Below, in pieces: positions 1-9,502 of a stretch of DNA of 64,000 bases (position 1 is its first letter; every line of letters starts with the position of its first letter). Position numbers and translations under genes: made by a program. Source of the stretch: Breoghania corrubedonensis (GTDB lineage Bacteria; Pseudomonadota; Alphaproteobacteria; Rhizobiales; Stappiaceae); NCBI RefSeq assembly GCF_003053845.1, contig NZ_QAYG01000001.1, positions 1,494,078 to 1,558,077 on the forward strand, read 5' to 3'. Under the pieces are notes generated by a model. It saw nothing but the letters and a program-made list of their open reading frames with translations. It was not told the DNA's origin and did no database searches.

Positions 1-1
1 C

Positions 2-1570
2 ACGATCGCTGCGACCGAAAATCTATCGGTCATCGAGGGTGAGGCCGACGATCTCGAGATCGTTGAAGGACGCGTTCGTGCCGTCCTTACGAAGGATGGA
101 CGTCGATTCGGATGCGGTTCGGTTGTTCTGACCACCGGCACCTTTCTGAAGGGCCTTATCCATATCGGGGACGTACAAATCCCTGCCGGCCGGGTGGGAG
201 AACAACCGGCCATTGGCTTATCGAACACGCTTGCAGCGATCGGGTTCCGTCTCGGGCGGTTGAAGACCGGTACTCCCCCTCGACTTGACGGGCGCACAAT
301 CGATTGGACGCAGCTTTCCGAACAGCCTGGTGACGATGAACCGGTTCCGTTTTCGACTCTGACAGAGCGGATCGTGACACGGCAGGTCCCGTGTCATATC
401 ACACGAACCACACCGGCCGGGCATACGGTGATCCGCGACAATATCCATCGTTCGGCAATGTACTCAGGCAACATCACGTCGACCGGTCCGCGCTACTGTC
501 CGTCTATCGAAGACAAGATCATGCGTTTCGGCGAGCGCGACGGACACCAGATTTTCCTCGAGCCAGAGGGACTGGATGACCCGACGGTCTATCCAAACGG
601 AATATCCACCTCTTTGCCGGAAGAGGTCCAGTTGGCCTTCTTGAAGACAATTCCGGGATTGGCAAATGTCGACGTGATCCGGCCTGGCTACGCGATCGAA
701 TATGATCATGTGGACCCCCAGGAATTGCAGACCTCCCTGGAAACGAAGCGGGTCGAAGGACTTTTCCTTGCCGGACAGATCAATGGCACAACGGGATACG
801 AGGAGGCGGGTGCGCAGGGACTTCTGGCGGGTGTGAACGCGGCACTTCGGGCGGGGGGCGGGGATACGCAAACGATTGGCCGAGCCGACGGATACATAGG
901 CGTGATGGTCGATGATCTCGTCACCCGGGGTGTCAGCGAACCGTACCGGATGTTCACGTCCCGAGCGGAGTACCGGTTGACGTTGCGGGCGGACAATGCC
1001 GATCAGCGGCTGACGTCAATGGGGCTTTCATTGGGGTGTGTCGGGCGCGAACGTCGATTCGCTTTCGAAACGAAAATGAATGCTCTTGAGACAGCGCGGG
1101 CGCGGGTCTCGGAGCTTTCGTTATCTCCCGCAGAAGCGCGCCGGCACGGGCTCGAGATCAATCAGGACGGCGTGAGGCGCAGTGCTTTTGATCTTCTCTC
1201 GTACACCTCAATTGATGTTCCCAGGCTTGCGTCTATCTGGCCAGAGCTCGCGGTGATGCCTGCGGCAATCGCGGAGCAGATCAAGATCGACGCGACCTAT
1301 TCGGTCTACCTCGATAGGCAGGATGCGGATATCGCCGCATTGCGTCGAGAAGAAGCACTGCCCATTCCGGCGAAATTCGACTATGCACAGCTCTCGGGCT
1401 TGTCGAACGAGCTCAGACAGAAACTCGAACGCGTCCGCCCGGCAACGCTGGCACAGGCGGGTCGGATCGATGGGATCACACCTGCGGCTCTCACGCTCAT
1501 TCTGGCGCATATAAGGCGCGGGGAGGCGGCTGCGTCTACAGAAGGGACAAAGGCACGTGGTACAGCCTGA
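2..1570 (+). CDS. mnmG: tRNA uridine-5-carboxymethylaminomethyl modification enzyme MnmG (3' part)
   Basis: This is the C-terminal part of MnmG (GidA), the FAD protein that works with MnmE to install cmnm5 groups on wobble uridine 34 of certain tRNAs. The reading frame is open from the first base of the window, so the true start lies outside; an internal Met at 194 is not the start. Family motifs are visible: the [11 protein letters not shown] segment near 122-154, the [13 protein letters not shown] loop near 772-810 and [13 protein letters not shown] near 941-979, followed by the helical tRNA-binding C-terminus. It overlaps the start of rsmG by 14 bases, as expected if the two are co-transcribed. 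The mnmG-rsmG-parA-parB order is the classic origin-proximal arrangement. Confidence 0.97.
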   Translation, partial: TIAATENLSVIEGEADDLEIVEGRVRAVLTKDGRRFGCGSVVLTTGTFLKGLIHIGDVQIPAGRVGEQPAIGLSNTLAAIGFRLGRLKTGTPPRLDGRTIDWTQLSEQPGDDEPVPFSTLTERIVTRQVPCHITRTTPAGHTVIRDNIHRSAMYSGNITSTGPRYCPSIEDKIMRFGERDGHQIFLEPEGLDDPTVYPNGISTSLPEEVQLAFLKTIPGLANVDVIRPGYAIEYDHVDPQELQTSLETKRVEGLFLAGQINGTTGYEEAGAQGLLAGVNAALRAGGGDTQTIGRADGYIGVMVDDLVTRGVSEPYRMFTSRAEYRLTLRADNADQRLTSMGLSLGCVGRERRFAFETKMNALETARARVSELSLSPAEARRHGLEINQDGVRRSAFDLLSYTSIDVPRLASIWPELAVMPAAIAEQIKIDATYSVYLDRQDADIAALRREEALPIPAKFDYAQLSGLSNELRQKLERVRPATLAQAGRIDGITPAALTLILAHIRRGEAAASTEGTKARGTA

Positions 1571-2219
1571 GACGATGCGTGACGGACCCGAGACGCTCGA
1601 TGCCTATTTCCCTGTTTCACGTGAAACGCGGGATCGGCTGGTCATCTACGTGGATCTGGTTCGGCGCTGGCAGAAGGCGCAAAACCTCGTATCTCCGTCC
1701 ACACTCCCGCACATCTGGTTGCGCCACGTGGCCGACAGCATGCAGATCCACCAGCTTGCTCCGGATATTCGACTCTGGATCGACTTTGGCGCCGGTGCCG
1801 GATTTCCCGGTCTTGTGACAGCAATCCTCCTTGCCGATGAGCCATCGGCGATGGTTCATCTGGTTGAAAGCAATCAACGCAAAGCGGCGTTCCTTCGAGC
1901 CGTCATTCGGGAAACAGACGCTGCGGCGTGCATTCACGCTGATCGAATCGAATCCGTTACGGACCATTGGGATGAAGCGAAGGACGGGGTGATCGAGGGT
2001 GTCTCGGCACGGGCGTTGGCGGATCTTGAGGCCTTGTGCGGCTTCGCGCGGCCGTTCGTGGCACGAGGCGCGCGTGGTTTTTTCCACAAAGGACGGGATT
2101 CGCGTTCAGAGATTGTTAAAGCATCTCACACCTGGAACCTGGATCTGGTAGAACATAGAAGTCTCATCGATCCGCAGAGTGCAATTCTCGAGATCCACCG
2201 GATCGACCCCTTTGTGTAA
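1557..2219 (+). CDS. rsmG: 16S rRNA (guanine527-N7)-methyltransferase RsmG
   Basis: RsmG (GidB) methylates N7 of G527 in 16S rRNA using S-adenosylmethionine. The SAM-binding loop [10 protein letters not shown] is at about residues 76-85 and the family segment [19 protein letters not shown] at about 43-61. The GTG start at 1557 has AAGGGA about nine bases upstream; an in-frame ATG at 1575 is the alternative and has no comparable ribosome site. The length of 220 residues is normal. The codons for residues PVSRET carry a near-perfect parS site, so the gene doubles as part of the centromere. It overlaps mnmG upstream and is followed 26 bases later by parA. Confidence 0.95.
   Translation: MVQPETMRDGPETLDAYFPVSRETRDRLVIYVDLVRRWQKAQNLVSPSTLPHIWLRHVADSMQIHQLAPDIRLWIDFGAGAGFPGLVTAILLADEPSAMVHLVESNQRKAAFLRAVIRETDAAACIHADRIESVTDHWDEAKDGVIEGVSARALADLEALCGFARPFVARGARGFFHKGRDSRSEIVKASHTWNLDLVEHRSLIDPQSAILEIHRIDPFV
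1613..1628. promoter_or_regulatory. parS centromere site inside rsmG
   Basis: The 16-mer TGTTTCACGTGAAACG matches the bacterial parS consensus (TGTTTCACGTGAAACA) at 15 of 16 positions. It lies inside the rsmG coding sequence, where it encodes the conserved VSRET stretch. ParB of the adjacent parAB pair would load here as a CTP-dependent clamp. Other CACGTG hexamers in the window lack the flanking arms. Confidence 0.9.
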
Positions 2220-2245
2220 ATGGTGAAGGCGAGGGCGTTGACCGC

Positions 2246-3064
2246 ATGAGTGTGCTTCCAAAATCTCCGCGCGTGCTCTCGCTCGCAAATCAGAAGGGCG
2301 GCGTCGGAAAGACGACGACGGCAATCAATCTGGGAACCGCGCTCGCCGCCATCGGTGAGCGGGTCCTAGTGATTGATCTCGATCCTCAAGGCAATGCCTC
2401 GACAGGTCTTGGTATCGAACGTTCCCAACGGACCGTTTCAACCTATGAGGTGCTCTACGGTGAAGCGTCTCTGAAAGACGCCATCAGGGAGACGGCCGTG
2501 CCCCGCTTGTGGGCTGCGCCATCCACGATGGATCTGCTTGGGCTGGAACTGGAGATTGCGGATTCTCCTGACCGCGCGTTCCGGCTGCGCAAGGCGATTG
2601 CTGACTACGTAGCCGAGCACGATCAATCGGATTTCAGCTATATTCTGGTGGACTGTCCGCCTTCGCTCAATCTGTTGACGATCAATGCGCTCAGCGCCTC
2701 GCACTCCATTCTGGTGCCGCTGCAGTGCGAGTTCTTCGCGCTTGAAGGCCTCAGCCAGTTGCTCAGCACTGTCGAACAGGTCAAGCAGGCGCTCAACCCG
2801 GAACTGAGCATCCACGGTATCGTGCTGACCATGTATGACAGCCGCAACAACCTGTCGACGCAGGTGGTCGCCGATGTGCGGGAGACTATGGGCGAAGCGG
2901 TCTACGATACGGTTATCCCGCGCAACGTGCGCGTGTCCGAGGCCCCGTCCTATGGCAAGCCTGTTTTGCTCTACGACCTGAAGTGTCCGGGTAGTCAGGC
3001 CTATCTGCGGTTGGCTTCCGAAATTATTCAGCGAGAACGGAAAATTCGGAAGGCCGCGGCCTGA
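2246..3064 (+). CDS. parA: chromosome partitioning ATPase ParA
   Basis: ParA is the Walker-type ATPase that moves ParB-parS complexes and so segregates new origins. The deviant Walker A motif KGGVGKTT is at residues 17-24, after the typical RVLSLANQ strand. A Walker B-like LVDCPPS follows near residue 135, and the nucleotide-binding IVLTMYDSR segment near 193-201. The length of 272 residues is that of chromosomal (Soj-type) ParA, without the N-terminal helix-turn-helix of plasmid type Ia proteins. It sits between rsmG and parB; the gap to parB is about 145 bases. Confidence 0.96.
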   Translation: MSVLPKSPRVLSLANQKGGVGKTTTAINLGTALAAIGERVLVIDLDPQGNASTGLGIERSQRTVSTYEVLYGEASLKDAIRETAVPRLWAAPSTMDLLGLELEIADSPDRAFRLRKAIADYVAEHDQSDFSYILVDCPPSLNLLTINALSASHSILVPLQCEFFALEGLSQLLSTVEQVKQALNPELSIHGIVLTMYDSRNNLSTQVVADVRETMGEAVYDTVIPRNVRVSEAPSYGKPVLLYDLKCPGSQAYLRLASEIIQRERKIRKAAA

Positions 3065-3214
3065 TGCGTGCTTTGCCGGGGATCTATCCGAACCCGAAAC
3101 CGGCTATTTGAAGATACGGCGTTTGCCGATACCGGTCCGATTCGGAACCGAACCAAAACATGAAAAGCGAACGACAGCCAAAAGCTGCGTCCTAGGTAAG
3201 CGGGAACTATGGCC

Positions 3215-4138
3215 ATGGCGGATGAAGCCGGTGGTGCACGAAACAAGAGACTGGGGCGCGGACTTGCCGCGTTGATCGGCGATGTGGGAAGCGAGGCGCC
3301 GAGCAGCAGCGATGTGGAAGAAGGCGCGGGCGCACATCGCTATGGCATCCGCAAGATTCCGATCGAGCACATTCGTCCCAATCCGCGGAACCCGCGCAAG
3401 ACATTCAGCGAGGACGATCTTTCCGACCTGATAGAGTCGGTGCGCGAAAAAGGCGTCGTTCAACCGATACTTGTGCGCCCTTCGGCAGCGGACAAGGGGA
3501 CGTTTGAGCTCATCGCCGGCGAGCGGCGGTGGCGTGCGGCGCAGAAGGCGGGCCTGCATGATTTGCCCGCGCTGGTGCGTGACGTCACCGATCAGGAGGC
3601 GCTGGAACTCGCGATCATTGAGAACGTACAGCGCGCGGATCTCAATCCGATCGAAGAGGCGTTGGGCTACGACCAGCTGGTCGCGGAATTCAACTACAGT
3701 CAGGTGGCGCTCGCCAAAGTCATCGGCAAGAGCCGTTCGCATGTGGCGAACACGATGCGTCTGCTGAAGCTGCCGAACGCGGTCAAGGACTATCTGGCGG
3801 AAGGCCTGCTTACCGCAGGGCATGCGCGCGCTTTGATCACGGTTGATGATCCCGCAGCGCTTGCGGAGATCATCGTGGAGAAAGGCCTGAGCGTTCGCGA
3901 TGCGGAGAAGCTTGCCCAGGATCCCGAGGCGCTCAAGAAGGCCAAGGGTGGGGCTGCGAAGCAAAAGGCACCGAAACCTGCGGATACGGTCGCGCTTGAG
4001 CGCCGTCTTTCCGACGGGCTCGGTCTCGCGGTCGCGATCAACCACAAGCCGAATGCGGATTCGGGCGAGTTGAAGATAAAGTACAAGTCGCTGGAACAGC
4101 TCGATCAGGTTTGTCGGCTTCTAGGAATTAGTAACTAA
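3215..4138 (+). CDS. parB: chromosome partitioning protein ParB
   Basis: ParB binds parS and is a CTPase clamp. The N-terminal RLGRGLAALIGD motif contacts ParA and stimulates its ATPase. The CTP-binding box GERRWRA is near residues 102-108 and a central helix-turn-helix (SQVALAKVIGKSRSHVANTMRLL) reads the parS half-sites. A C-terminal dimerisation domain follows. I start at ATG 3215 because the AAGCGGGA ribosome site at 3198-3205 is well spaced from it; ATG 3209, two codons upstream, is too close to that site. The protein is about 307 residues, normal for the family. Confidence 0.95.
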   Translation: MADEAGGARNKRLGRGLAALIGDVGSEAPSSSDVEEGAGAHRYGIRKIPIEHIRPNPRNPRKTFSEDDLSDLIESVREKGVVQPILVRPSAADKGTFELIAGERRWRAAQKAGLHDLPALVRDVTDQEALELAIIENVQRADLNPIEEALGYDQLVAEFNYSQVALAKVIGKSRSHVANTMRLLKLPNAVKDYLAEGLLTAGHARALITVDDPAALAEIIVEKGLSVRDAEKLAQDPEALKKAKGGAAKQKAPKPADTVALERRLSDGLGLAVAINHKPNADSGELKIKYKSLEQLDQVCRLLGISN

Positions 4139-4294
4139 TTGATTTAATTAAAAATTCCCATCTCAAGGGGCAGGGGAGCTGAATTTCGCCTCTGGTGAAA
4201 GAGAGCGGGCGGCCGGATTTCCTGTAGTACTGTCCGGCGGGGCGTTGCCGCCGCCCGACAAGTGTCCGAGATCCGGATTTTGGGGGCCACGCGG

Positions 4295-4876
4295 TCAGAA
4301 TCGAGTCATTTTCGCTTCGACTTTTTTCAGGAAGGTCCTGCGGTCTTCATCCGTGGCCCGGTTCATGTCATAGAGTGCGAGATAGGTGACAGGCGCGAAT
4401 GGCTTGATCACCGCTCGCAGCACCCGCATGACGCTCTTGCGTGGTGGATCTCCGGCGAGAAACGCCCGCATCCGGGTGCCGCCATAATGCGTCACGGCGG
4501 CCATCTTGGTGATGTTGTGGAGGCTCGGGACGACCTTGCCGCCCTCCATCTTGAACGACACGCCCGGCAGGAAAACCCGGTCCAGAAAGCCCTTCAGCAT
4601 TGCGGGGAAGCCGAAATTCCACACCGGGTAGCACAGCACCAGCGCTTCCGCCCATTCCAGTCGCCTAACGTAGTCCGCGACGTTGGCGCGATTTCGATCC
4701 GGATCGTGATAGTCAATGCGTTCCTGGCGGGTGAGCGCCGGCTCAAACCCTTCCGCGTACAGGTCGCAATCGTCGACGTCATGACCCGAGGCCTTGAGCG
4801 TCCGCACCACCGCCTCGTGCAGGGATGCATTGAAGCTGGTTTCGACCGGATGTGAATAGAGAACGAGAATACGCAC
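4295..4876 (-). CDS. NAD(P)H-dependent oxidoreductase, flavodoxin-like fold
   Basis: This 193-residue protein has the flavodoxin-like fold of NAD(P)H:quinone oxidoreductases of the MdaB/KefF/YwrO type. It opens with MRILVLYSHPVETSFNASL, the phosphate-binding loop for FMN or FAD, and contains the family segment EALVLCYPVWNFGFPAMLKGFLDRVF in the middle, with a THYGG glycine turn near residue 130. It is the last gene of a leftward operon, four bases after the FAD-linked dehydrogenase, so it may recycle electrons or reduce a quinone-like product of that pathway. The substrate cannot be read from the sequence. Confidence 0.85.
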   Translation of the reverse strand: MRILVLYSHPVETSFNASLHEAVVRTLKASGHDVDDCDLYAEGFEPALTRQERIDYHDPDRNRANVADYVRRLEWAEALVLCYPVWNFGFPAMLKGFLDRVFLPGVSFKMEGGKVVPSLHNITKMAAVTHYGGTRMRAFLAGDPPRKSVMRVLRAVIKPFAPVTYLALYDMNRATDEDRRTFLKKVEAKMTRF

Positions 4877-4880
4877 GCGG

Positions 4881-6287
4881 CTACCTCAAACCCTGGAAGA
4901 GAAACGGTCCATCAGCCGAGAAATCGAAATCGGGATCGTCCCAGGCGATCATCTTTCCGGGGTTGAGCAGACCCTTTGGATCAGACTCCCGCTTGAACGC
5001 GAGCTGCTGCTCGTCGGTCTGCTTCATGCCACCTTCTTCAAGCGTGTAACGATGCGGATTGAATACGGGGCAACCAGCTTCCTCGTGCAATCGGATGATC
5101 TCCTCGAGGCGTTCGTCGCTGGTGTAGCGGACCACAGGAAGACCGAAGCAGGTGACGTTGCCATCGAAGCGGACAAACTCCAGATGGCCGGGCAACTCGT
5201 CGCCGAAGAGCTTCGTCATCGCGTCGACCTTCTTCATCTGGTCAGGATACGGGTAGAGGATCTGAAGATAGGTGATGGTCGAATCCACGCGCAGGCCACG
5301 CAAGGTCGTGTGGTTCCACGACAATTCGAAGACTGGCGGCAGCCCCTTCTTCTCGTCGGCTTCTGCCGTATCCGCGCGGTAGACGAGGTCGGCTTTCCGG
5401 TGCTCGGCAAAGGCCGCCAAAGCCGGCATGGCGAAAGGCGCGACCATCATCACGCAGACGGATTGGTCAGGCCGCAGATACTTGCGGTGGCGAAGGAAAT
5501 AGTCATGGGGAATTGGGGCCGAAATCACGCCCAGCTCCTTGAGCAGGATGCCGTCCTGCATCCCCAGCGCATCTGCAAAACGTGCCGCATCCATGAACGT
5601 GTCGAAACCGGCGATCACATCCACCCAGTCATAGGCGGCGGTAAGCGGCATCTCAACTTCGGTGATGACGCCGTTGGTGCCATAGGCATGCAGCACCTTG
5701 GCAAGATCCGCACCCGTCATGTCGAGAATGCGCGGCTCCGCTTCCATGGTGATCACGCGGGCGGAGATAACGTTGCCCAGATCGCGAAGACCGCCCCAGC
5801 GGATGGAGCCGATGCCGCCGGATCCTCCCGCGATAAAGCCCCCGATTGTGGCGGTCCGATAGGTGGAGGGATGGAGCCTGAGTTCCTGTCCACCCGGCCG
5901 TGTCGCGTCATCAATTGCCGATATCAGCGCTCCGGCCTCGCAGACCACCCGGCCGGGGCCGATTTCCTTGATCTTGTTGAGTTCTGCCAGATTGAGCACG
6001 ACGCCGCCGGCCAGTGGCATTGCCTGGCCGTAATTGCCTGTGCCGGCACCACGTACGGTTACGGGCACGTCGTGTTCAAAACAGGCCTTGAGCACCCGAA
6101 TGACCTCGTCTTCGGTCCTGGGCGTAACGACCAGATCGCCCGTGACCCGATCGAGCTGCTTCTTGAGAACCGGCGAATACCAGAAAAAGTCGCGGCTTTT
6201 CTGTTTGACGATGGCGGGGTTGTCTTCGATCGACAGGTCTTGCAGGGCCTTGCGGACCGGCTCGAGGCCGGGATTTACGTCGGTCAT
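4881..6287 (-). CDS. FAD-binding (GlcD/VAO-type) oxidoreductase
   Basis: The protein (468 residues) belongs to the PCMH-type FAD-linked oxidase family that includes glycolate oxidase GlcD and D-lactate dehydrogenases. The first FAD loop, RGAGTGNYGQAMPLAGG, is at residues 79-95, and the second, GGFIAGGSGGIGSIRWGG, lies near 149-166. No iron-sulfur motif is present. The start overlaps the stop of the amidohydrolase in an ATGA junction, which indicates translational coupling. Its place between an amidohydrolase and a quinone reductase suggests oxidation of a ring-opened or hydroxy intermediate; that role is inference. Confidence 0.85.
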   Translation of the reverse strand: MTDVNPGLEPVRKALQDLSIEDNPAIVKQKSRDFFWYSPVLKKQLDRVTGDLVVTPRTEDEVIRVLKACFEHDVPVTVRGAGTGNYGQAMPLAGGVVLNLAELNKIKEIGPGRVVCEAGALISAIDDATRPGGQELRLHPSTYRTATIGGFIAGGSGGIGSIRWGGLRDLGNVISARVITMEAEPRILDMTGADLAKVLHAYGTNGVITEVEMPLTAAYDWVDVIAGFDTFMDAARFADALGMQDGILLKELGVISAPIPHDYFLRHRKYLRPDQSVCVMMVAPFAMPALAAFAEHRKADLVYRADTAEADEKKGLPPVFELSWNHTTLRGLRVDSTITYLQILYPYPDQMKKVDAMTKLFGDELPGHLEFVRFDGNVTCFGLPVVRYTSDERLEEIIRLHEEAGCPVFNPHRYTLEEGGMKQTDEQQLAFKRESDPKGLLNPGKMIAWDDPDFDFSADGPFLFQGLR

Positions 6288-7633
6288 GAAACTTCTCCCA
6301 TAAGAGCGTCGAGTTCTCGGTAATCGGGCAGGATGCGTGGAATAAGCCGGCCGTTACGGAAAACGTCGCGCGGTGCGGATGGGCGCGCCATGATTTCGAA
6401 CAAATCCCGACCTCGAAACGCAATGAAGTCCGCTCCCCCCCCGACGCGAAGGCGCCCCTTGTCGGGATGGCGCAGAACATCGGCCGGCGTCGTGGTTACG
6501 GACCGGATCCAGTCCGACGCCGGATGATCGAGATGCGCGATGCGGGTCGCTTGCGTGAAGACTTCGACCATGTCGAGATCGCCATAGGCATAGAACGGGT
6601 CGCGCGTATTGTCCGAAGCGACCATGACGCGAACGCCGCGCCGTTTCAGTTCGTGCAAGAGCGTTATGCCTCGCCAACGCGGCGTATCCGGCGTTTCGCC
6701 AGGGTTGCGTCGTCCCTGAAGGTACATGTTGCACATGGGCAGCGAAACCACGGCGATCCCGGCCCGTGCAACAAGGTCCATGGTGCGGTCGGCCTCAGCC
6801 TCGTCCTGGCAGGCGAGGGAACAACAATGGCCGCAAAGGATGTTACCGGAATATCTGTTGCGCAGAGCTGCTTCGGCGATCCGCGCAAGGCTCCTTGCGT
6901 CCGGGCTGGAGGTTTCGTCCACGTGGAAGTCGAGATCGAGGCCGCGTTCATCCGCCGCCTGCATGATCGTATCGAGATGCTCGTCCAGCCGCGGGACCAT
7001 GTAGGTCACGGCGCCGAGAACGCCGTCCGTCGCTTTGATGCGGTTGGCAATGCGTTGAAGAAAACCGTCGTCACTGTCCAGGCGATCTATGCCAAAGAGG
7101 CAGGATCCGTGCAGCGAGAGGCGGTCAGACCAGTCTTCGATAACCTCGCACAGGACCGGCCATGTGATTTCATCCTGCGGGGGGAGGCTGTCGATATGGG
7201 TGCGGATCAGCGAGGTTCCGTGCGCATAGGCGCAACGAAGCGCAAAATCCATACGAGCGCGCACGTCTTCGGCCGACCAGTTGGCGATGCGGTCTTGGGA
7301 CACTGTCTGAAGGGCGCTGGGGAAGGTTCCGTCAGCGTTGGCGTGCCGCGGCCAGATGTGCCCCTTGTCGAGATGCACGTGGCTATCGACAAGGGTTGGC
7401 AGGATCATGCCGGCGTCGAGATCGACGACGGTCGCGGGATCCGCGCCCAGGGCGTTGTTCCGGGGGCGTGAGGGATCGATACGGGTGATGGTGGCTCCAT
7501 CGATCCGTATATCGACGCGGGCCAGGCCTCGGTCATCCGGCTTGAGCCCGGCGCCTTCCACCAACACCGGTAGAACCGTGGCGTTGGCCAGAAGGTAGCT
7601 TTCGGCGCCGTCCAGAACGGCGAACTCTGTCAC
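6284..7633 (-). CDS. CodA-like amidohydrolase (cytosine deaminase family)
   Basis: A metal-dependent amidohydrolase of 449 residues related to cytosine deaminase. The expected ligands are all visible: DSHVHLDKG supplies H85 and H87, FHVDE supplies H237 and E240, CGHC supplies H269, and ASDN supplies D341. The H237-E240-H269 spacing equals that of E. coli CodA (H214, E217, H246). It starts next to the permease stop and its own stop overlaps the FAD oxidoreductase start, so it is in the middle of one operon with an ABC transporter. Deamination or hydrolysis of a pyrimidine-like ring is likely; cytosine itself is not proven. Confidence 0.85.
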   Translation of the reverse strand: MTEFAVLDGAESYLLANATVLPVLVEGAGLKPDDRGLARVDIRIDGATITRIDPSRPRNNALGADPATVVDLDAGMILPTLVDSHVHLDKGHIWPRHANADGTFPSALQTVSQDRIANWSAEDVRARMDFALRCAYAHGTSLIRTHIDSLPPQDEITWPVLCEVIEDWSDRLSLHGSCLFGIDRLDSDDGFLQRIANRIKATDGVLGAVTYMVPRLDEHLDTIMQAADERGLDLDFHVDETSSPDARSLARIAEAALRNRYSGNILCGHCCSLACQDEAEADRTMDLVARAGIAVVSLPMCNMYLQGRRNPGETPDTPRWRGITLLHELKRRGVRVMVASDNTRDPFYAYGDLDMVEVFTQATRIAHLDHPASDWIRSVTTTPADVLRHPDKGRLRVGGGADFIAFRGRDLFEIMARPSAPRDVFRNGRLIPRILPDYRELDALMGEVS

Positions 7634-7634
7634 G

Positions 7635-8507
7635 TCAATTTTCCCTTTTCAGAGCACTTTCGTGCCACTTGCGGAGCAGCAGATAGGAAATGGTGTTTGT
7701 GGTGAGGAAGATGGCCACGCCGGTAAGGGAGAGCAGGAAGAGCGCGGCGAAGAGGCGGGGGATGTTGAGCCGGAATTGAGATTCCAGAAGGCGGAAGGCG
7801 AGCCCTGATCCGGCACCGGCCGAGCCGGCTGCAAATTCCGCGACCACGGCGGCGATGAGAGCAAGACCGCCGGCGATCTTGAGGCCGGCCAGGAAATAGG
7901 GCAGTGCGTTCGGCATCTTCAGGTAGACCAATGTCTGCCAGCGGCTGGCGCCATAAAGCTCGAAGAGATTCAGAAGATTGTGATCCGTCGATTTGAGCCC
8001 CTGCACGGTGTTGGAAAGGATTGGAAAGAAGGCGACGATCCACGCGCAAATGAGCAGCGCGGCCTGTGTTGAGGGGGCATAAATGAGGATCAGCGGGGCG
8101 ATCGCGACGATCGGGGTAACCTGCAGGATGACCGCATAAGGATAGAGAGCGCGTTCCGCGATGCGGGACTGGGCCATCAGAACCGCAAGGGCGACACCAC
8201 CTACAAGCGCTATGGTGAGCGCGGTGAACGTGATCTTGAGCGTGACAAGAAGTGCGGGCGCGAGGATTGGCCAGTCCGTGTAAAGCGCAACAGCCACGCG
8301 CATCGGGCTTGGCAGAATGTAGTGCGGCACGTCGAAGGCCCAGACATAGAGCGACCAGGCGGTTATCAGCAGAACCAGCATCATCAGCGGGATAGCCATC
8401 CGCCCAGCGACGGAAATCCATCGTGCCGCTTCTGGAAGGGATTTGGTCGCTTTCCGGTTCTTTTCACCGGAAAGCGAATGTTGGTTATCGACGGTGGCCA
8501 TGGTCAT
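7635..8507 (-). CDS. ABC transporter permease, NitT/TauT (ThiX/RibX) type
   Basis: Integral membrane subunit of 290 residues with an N-terminal cytoplasmic tail and about six hydrophobic helices. The family's EAA loop lies near residues 165-200, with GASRWQTLVYLKMPNALPYF as its core. It is of the BPD_transp_1 class used by importers of taurine, nitrate, thiamine precursors and pyrimidines. The start overlaps the ATPase stop in an ATGA junction and the stop adjoins the amidohydrolase start. The substrate is probably the compound broken down by the downstream enzymes. Confidence 0.9.
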   Translation of the reverse strand: MTMATVDNQHSLSGEKNRKATKSLPEAARWISVAGRMAIPLMMLVLLITAWSLYVWAFDVPHYILPSPMRVAVALYTDWPILAPALLVTLKITFTALTIALVGGVALAVLMAQSRIAERALYPYAVILQVTPIVAIAPLILIYAPSTQAALLICAWIVAFFPILSNTVQGLKSTDHNLLNLFELYGASRWQTLVYLKMPNALPYFLAGLKIAGGLALIAAVVAEFAAGSAGAGSGLAFRLLESQFRLNIPRLFAALFLLSLTGVAIFLTTNTISYLLLRKWHESALKREN

Positions 8508-9400
8508 GCCGGTTCACTCACCTCCATAGCGCTGTGCAGGGCCTGGGACGCCTGGCGGCAGTAGTCGTTGTAGGTATCGGAGGTCCGGAATTCCTCTTCG
8601 CGAGGGTAGGGTGCATCAACGGCGATGTCCTGAACGACGCGGCCGGGTCGCGCCGCCATGACGATGATCCGGTTGGAGAGATAGACGCTCTCGAAGACGG
8701 AATGCGTGACGAAGATGACCGTCCAGCCGAACTTTTCCCACAGATGCAGGAGATCGTTGTTGAGTTTGAACCGGGTGATTTCATCAAGTGCTGCAAAGGG
8801 TTCGTCCATCAGCAGCAACTTCGGCTTGGTGACGAGGGCGCGAGCGATCGAAACCCGCATCTTCATGCCGCCGGACAATTCGCGCGGATAGCTTCCGGCG
8901 GAGCTCTCAAGACCAACCATTTGCAGCGCGTCCATCACGTCTTCCCGTGCTGCGGTCCTGGAAAGGCCCTTGAGCCGCAGTGGCAGGTAGACGTTGGAAA
9001 AGACGCTTGCCCAAGGCATCAGCGTCGGCTCCTGAAAGACGAAGCTGATATCCTGATTGGGACCGCCGGTTCCGCTTTTGTCATCGACCGGCGATCGTAC
9101 CGGCCACGCGAGCGAGCCGGAGGAAGCATCGCCCAGACCGGCGATGATGCGAAGCGCGGTCGACTTGCCACAACCCGATGGCCCCAGAAGGCTGACAAAG
9201 TCCCCTCGCGAAATGTCGAGGGACATGTCGCGCAGGGCGACCGTGCCGTTTGCGAAGGTTTTCGAGACGTTCTTGAGGGACACCAGCGCAGGAGCTTTCG
9301 CAACCGTGCCGGTCGCCTGTCCTAGTGCGTCATTTCTGTCAGTTGGCGAGGTTTTCAATTTTTCGGTCCGTTTAGCGCCAGGAGAGCCGGCGGCGGCCAC
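8504..9400 (-). CDS. ABC transporter ATP-binding protein, NitT/TauT type
   Basis: ATPase subunit of 298 residues. Walker A GPSGCGKST is at residues 73-81, the Q-loop in FVFQEPTLMPW, the signature LSGGM at 175-179, and Walker B LLLMDEP at 195-201 followed by a D-loop ALDE. The start is uncertain: GTG 9400 gives a long unstructured N-terminus and has no clear ribosome site, so a start some 20-35 codons later is possible. The stop overlaps the permease start. It powers the importer whose binding protein is encoded about 100 bases upstream. Confidence 0.92.
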   Translation of the reverse strand: MAAAGSPGAKRTEKLKTSPTDRNDALGQATGTVAKAPALVSLKNVSKTFANGTVALRDMSLDISRGDFVSLLGPSGCGKSTALRIIAGLGDASSGSLAWPVRSPVDDKSGTGGPNQDISFVFQEPTLMPWASVFSNVYLPLRLKGLSRTAAREDVMDALQMVGLESSAGSYPRELSGGMKMRVSIARALVTKPKLLLMDEPFAALDEITRFKLNNDLLHLWEKFGWTVIFVTHSVFESVYLSNRIIVMAARPGRVVQDIAVDAPYPREEEFRTSDTYNDYCRQASQALHSAMEVSEPA

Positions 9401-9502
9401 GATGATGCATGCTGCGGTTCGGATCGGGCGGAGCCTCGGCTGACTTTGTCAAGCTTCCGCCGCAACGCCCGAAGGAACGATCCTGGAGTGGGGGCCTGGC
9501 GG

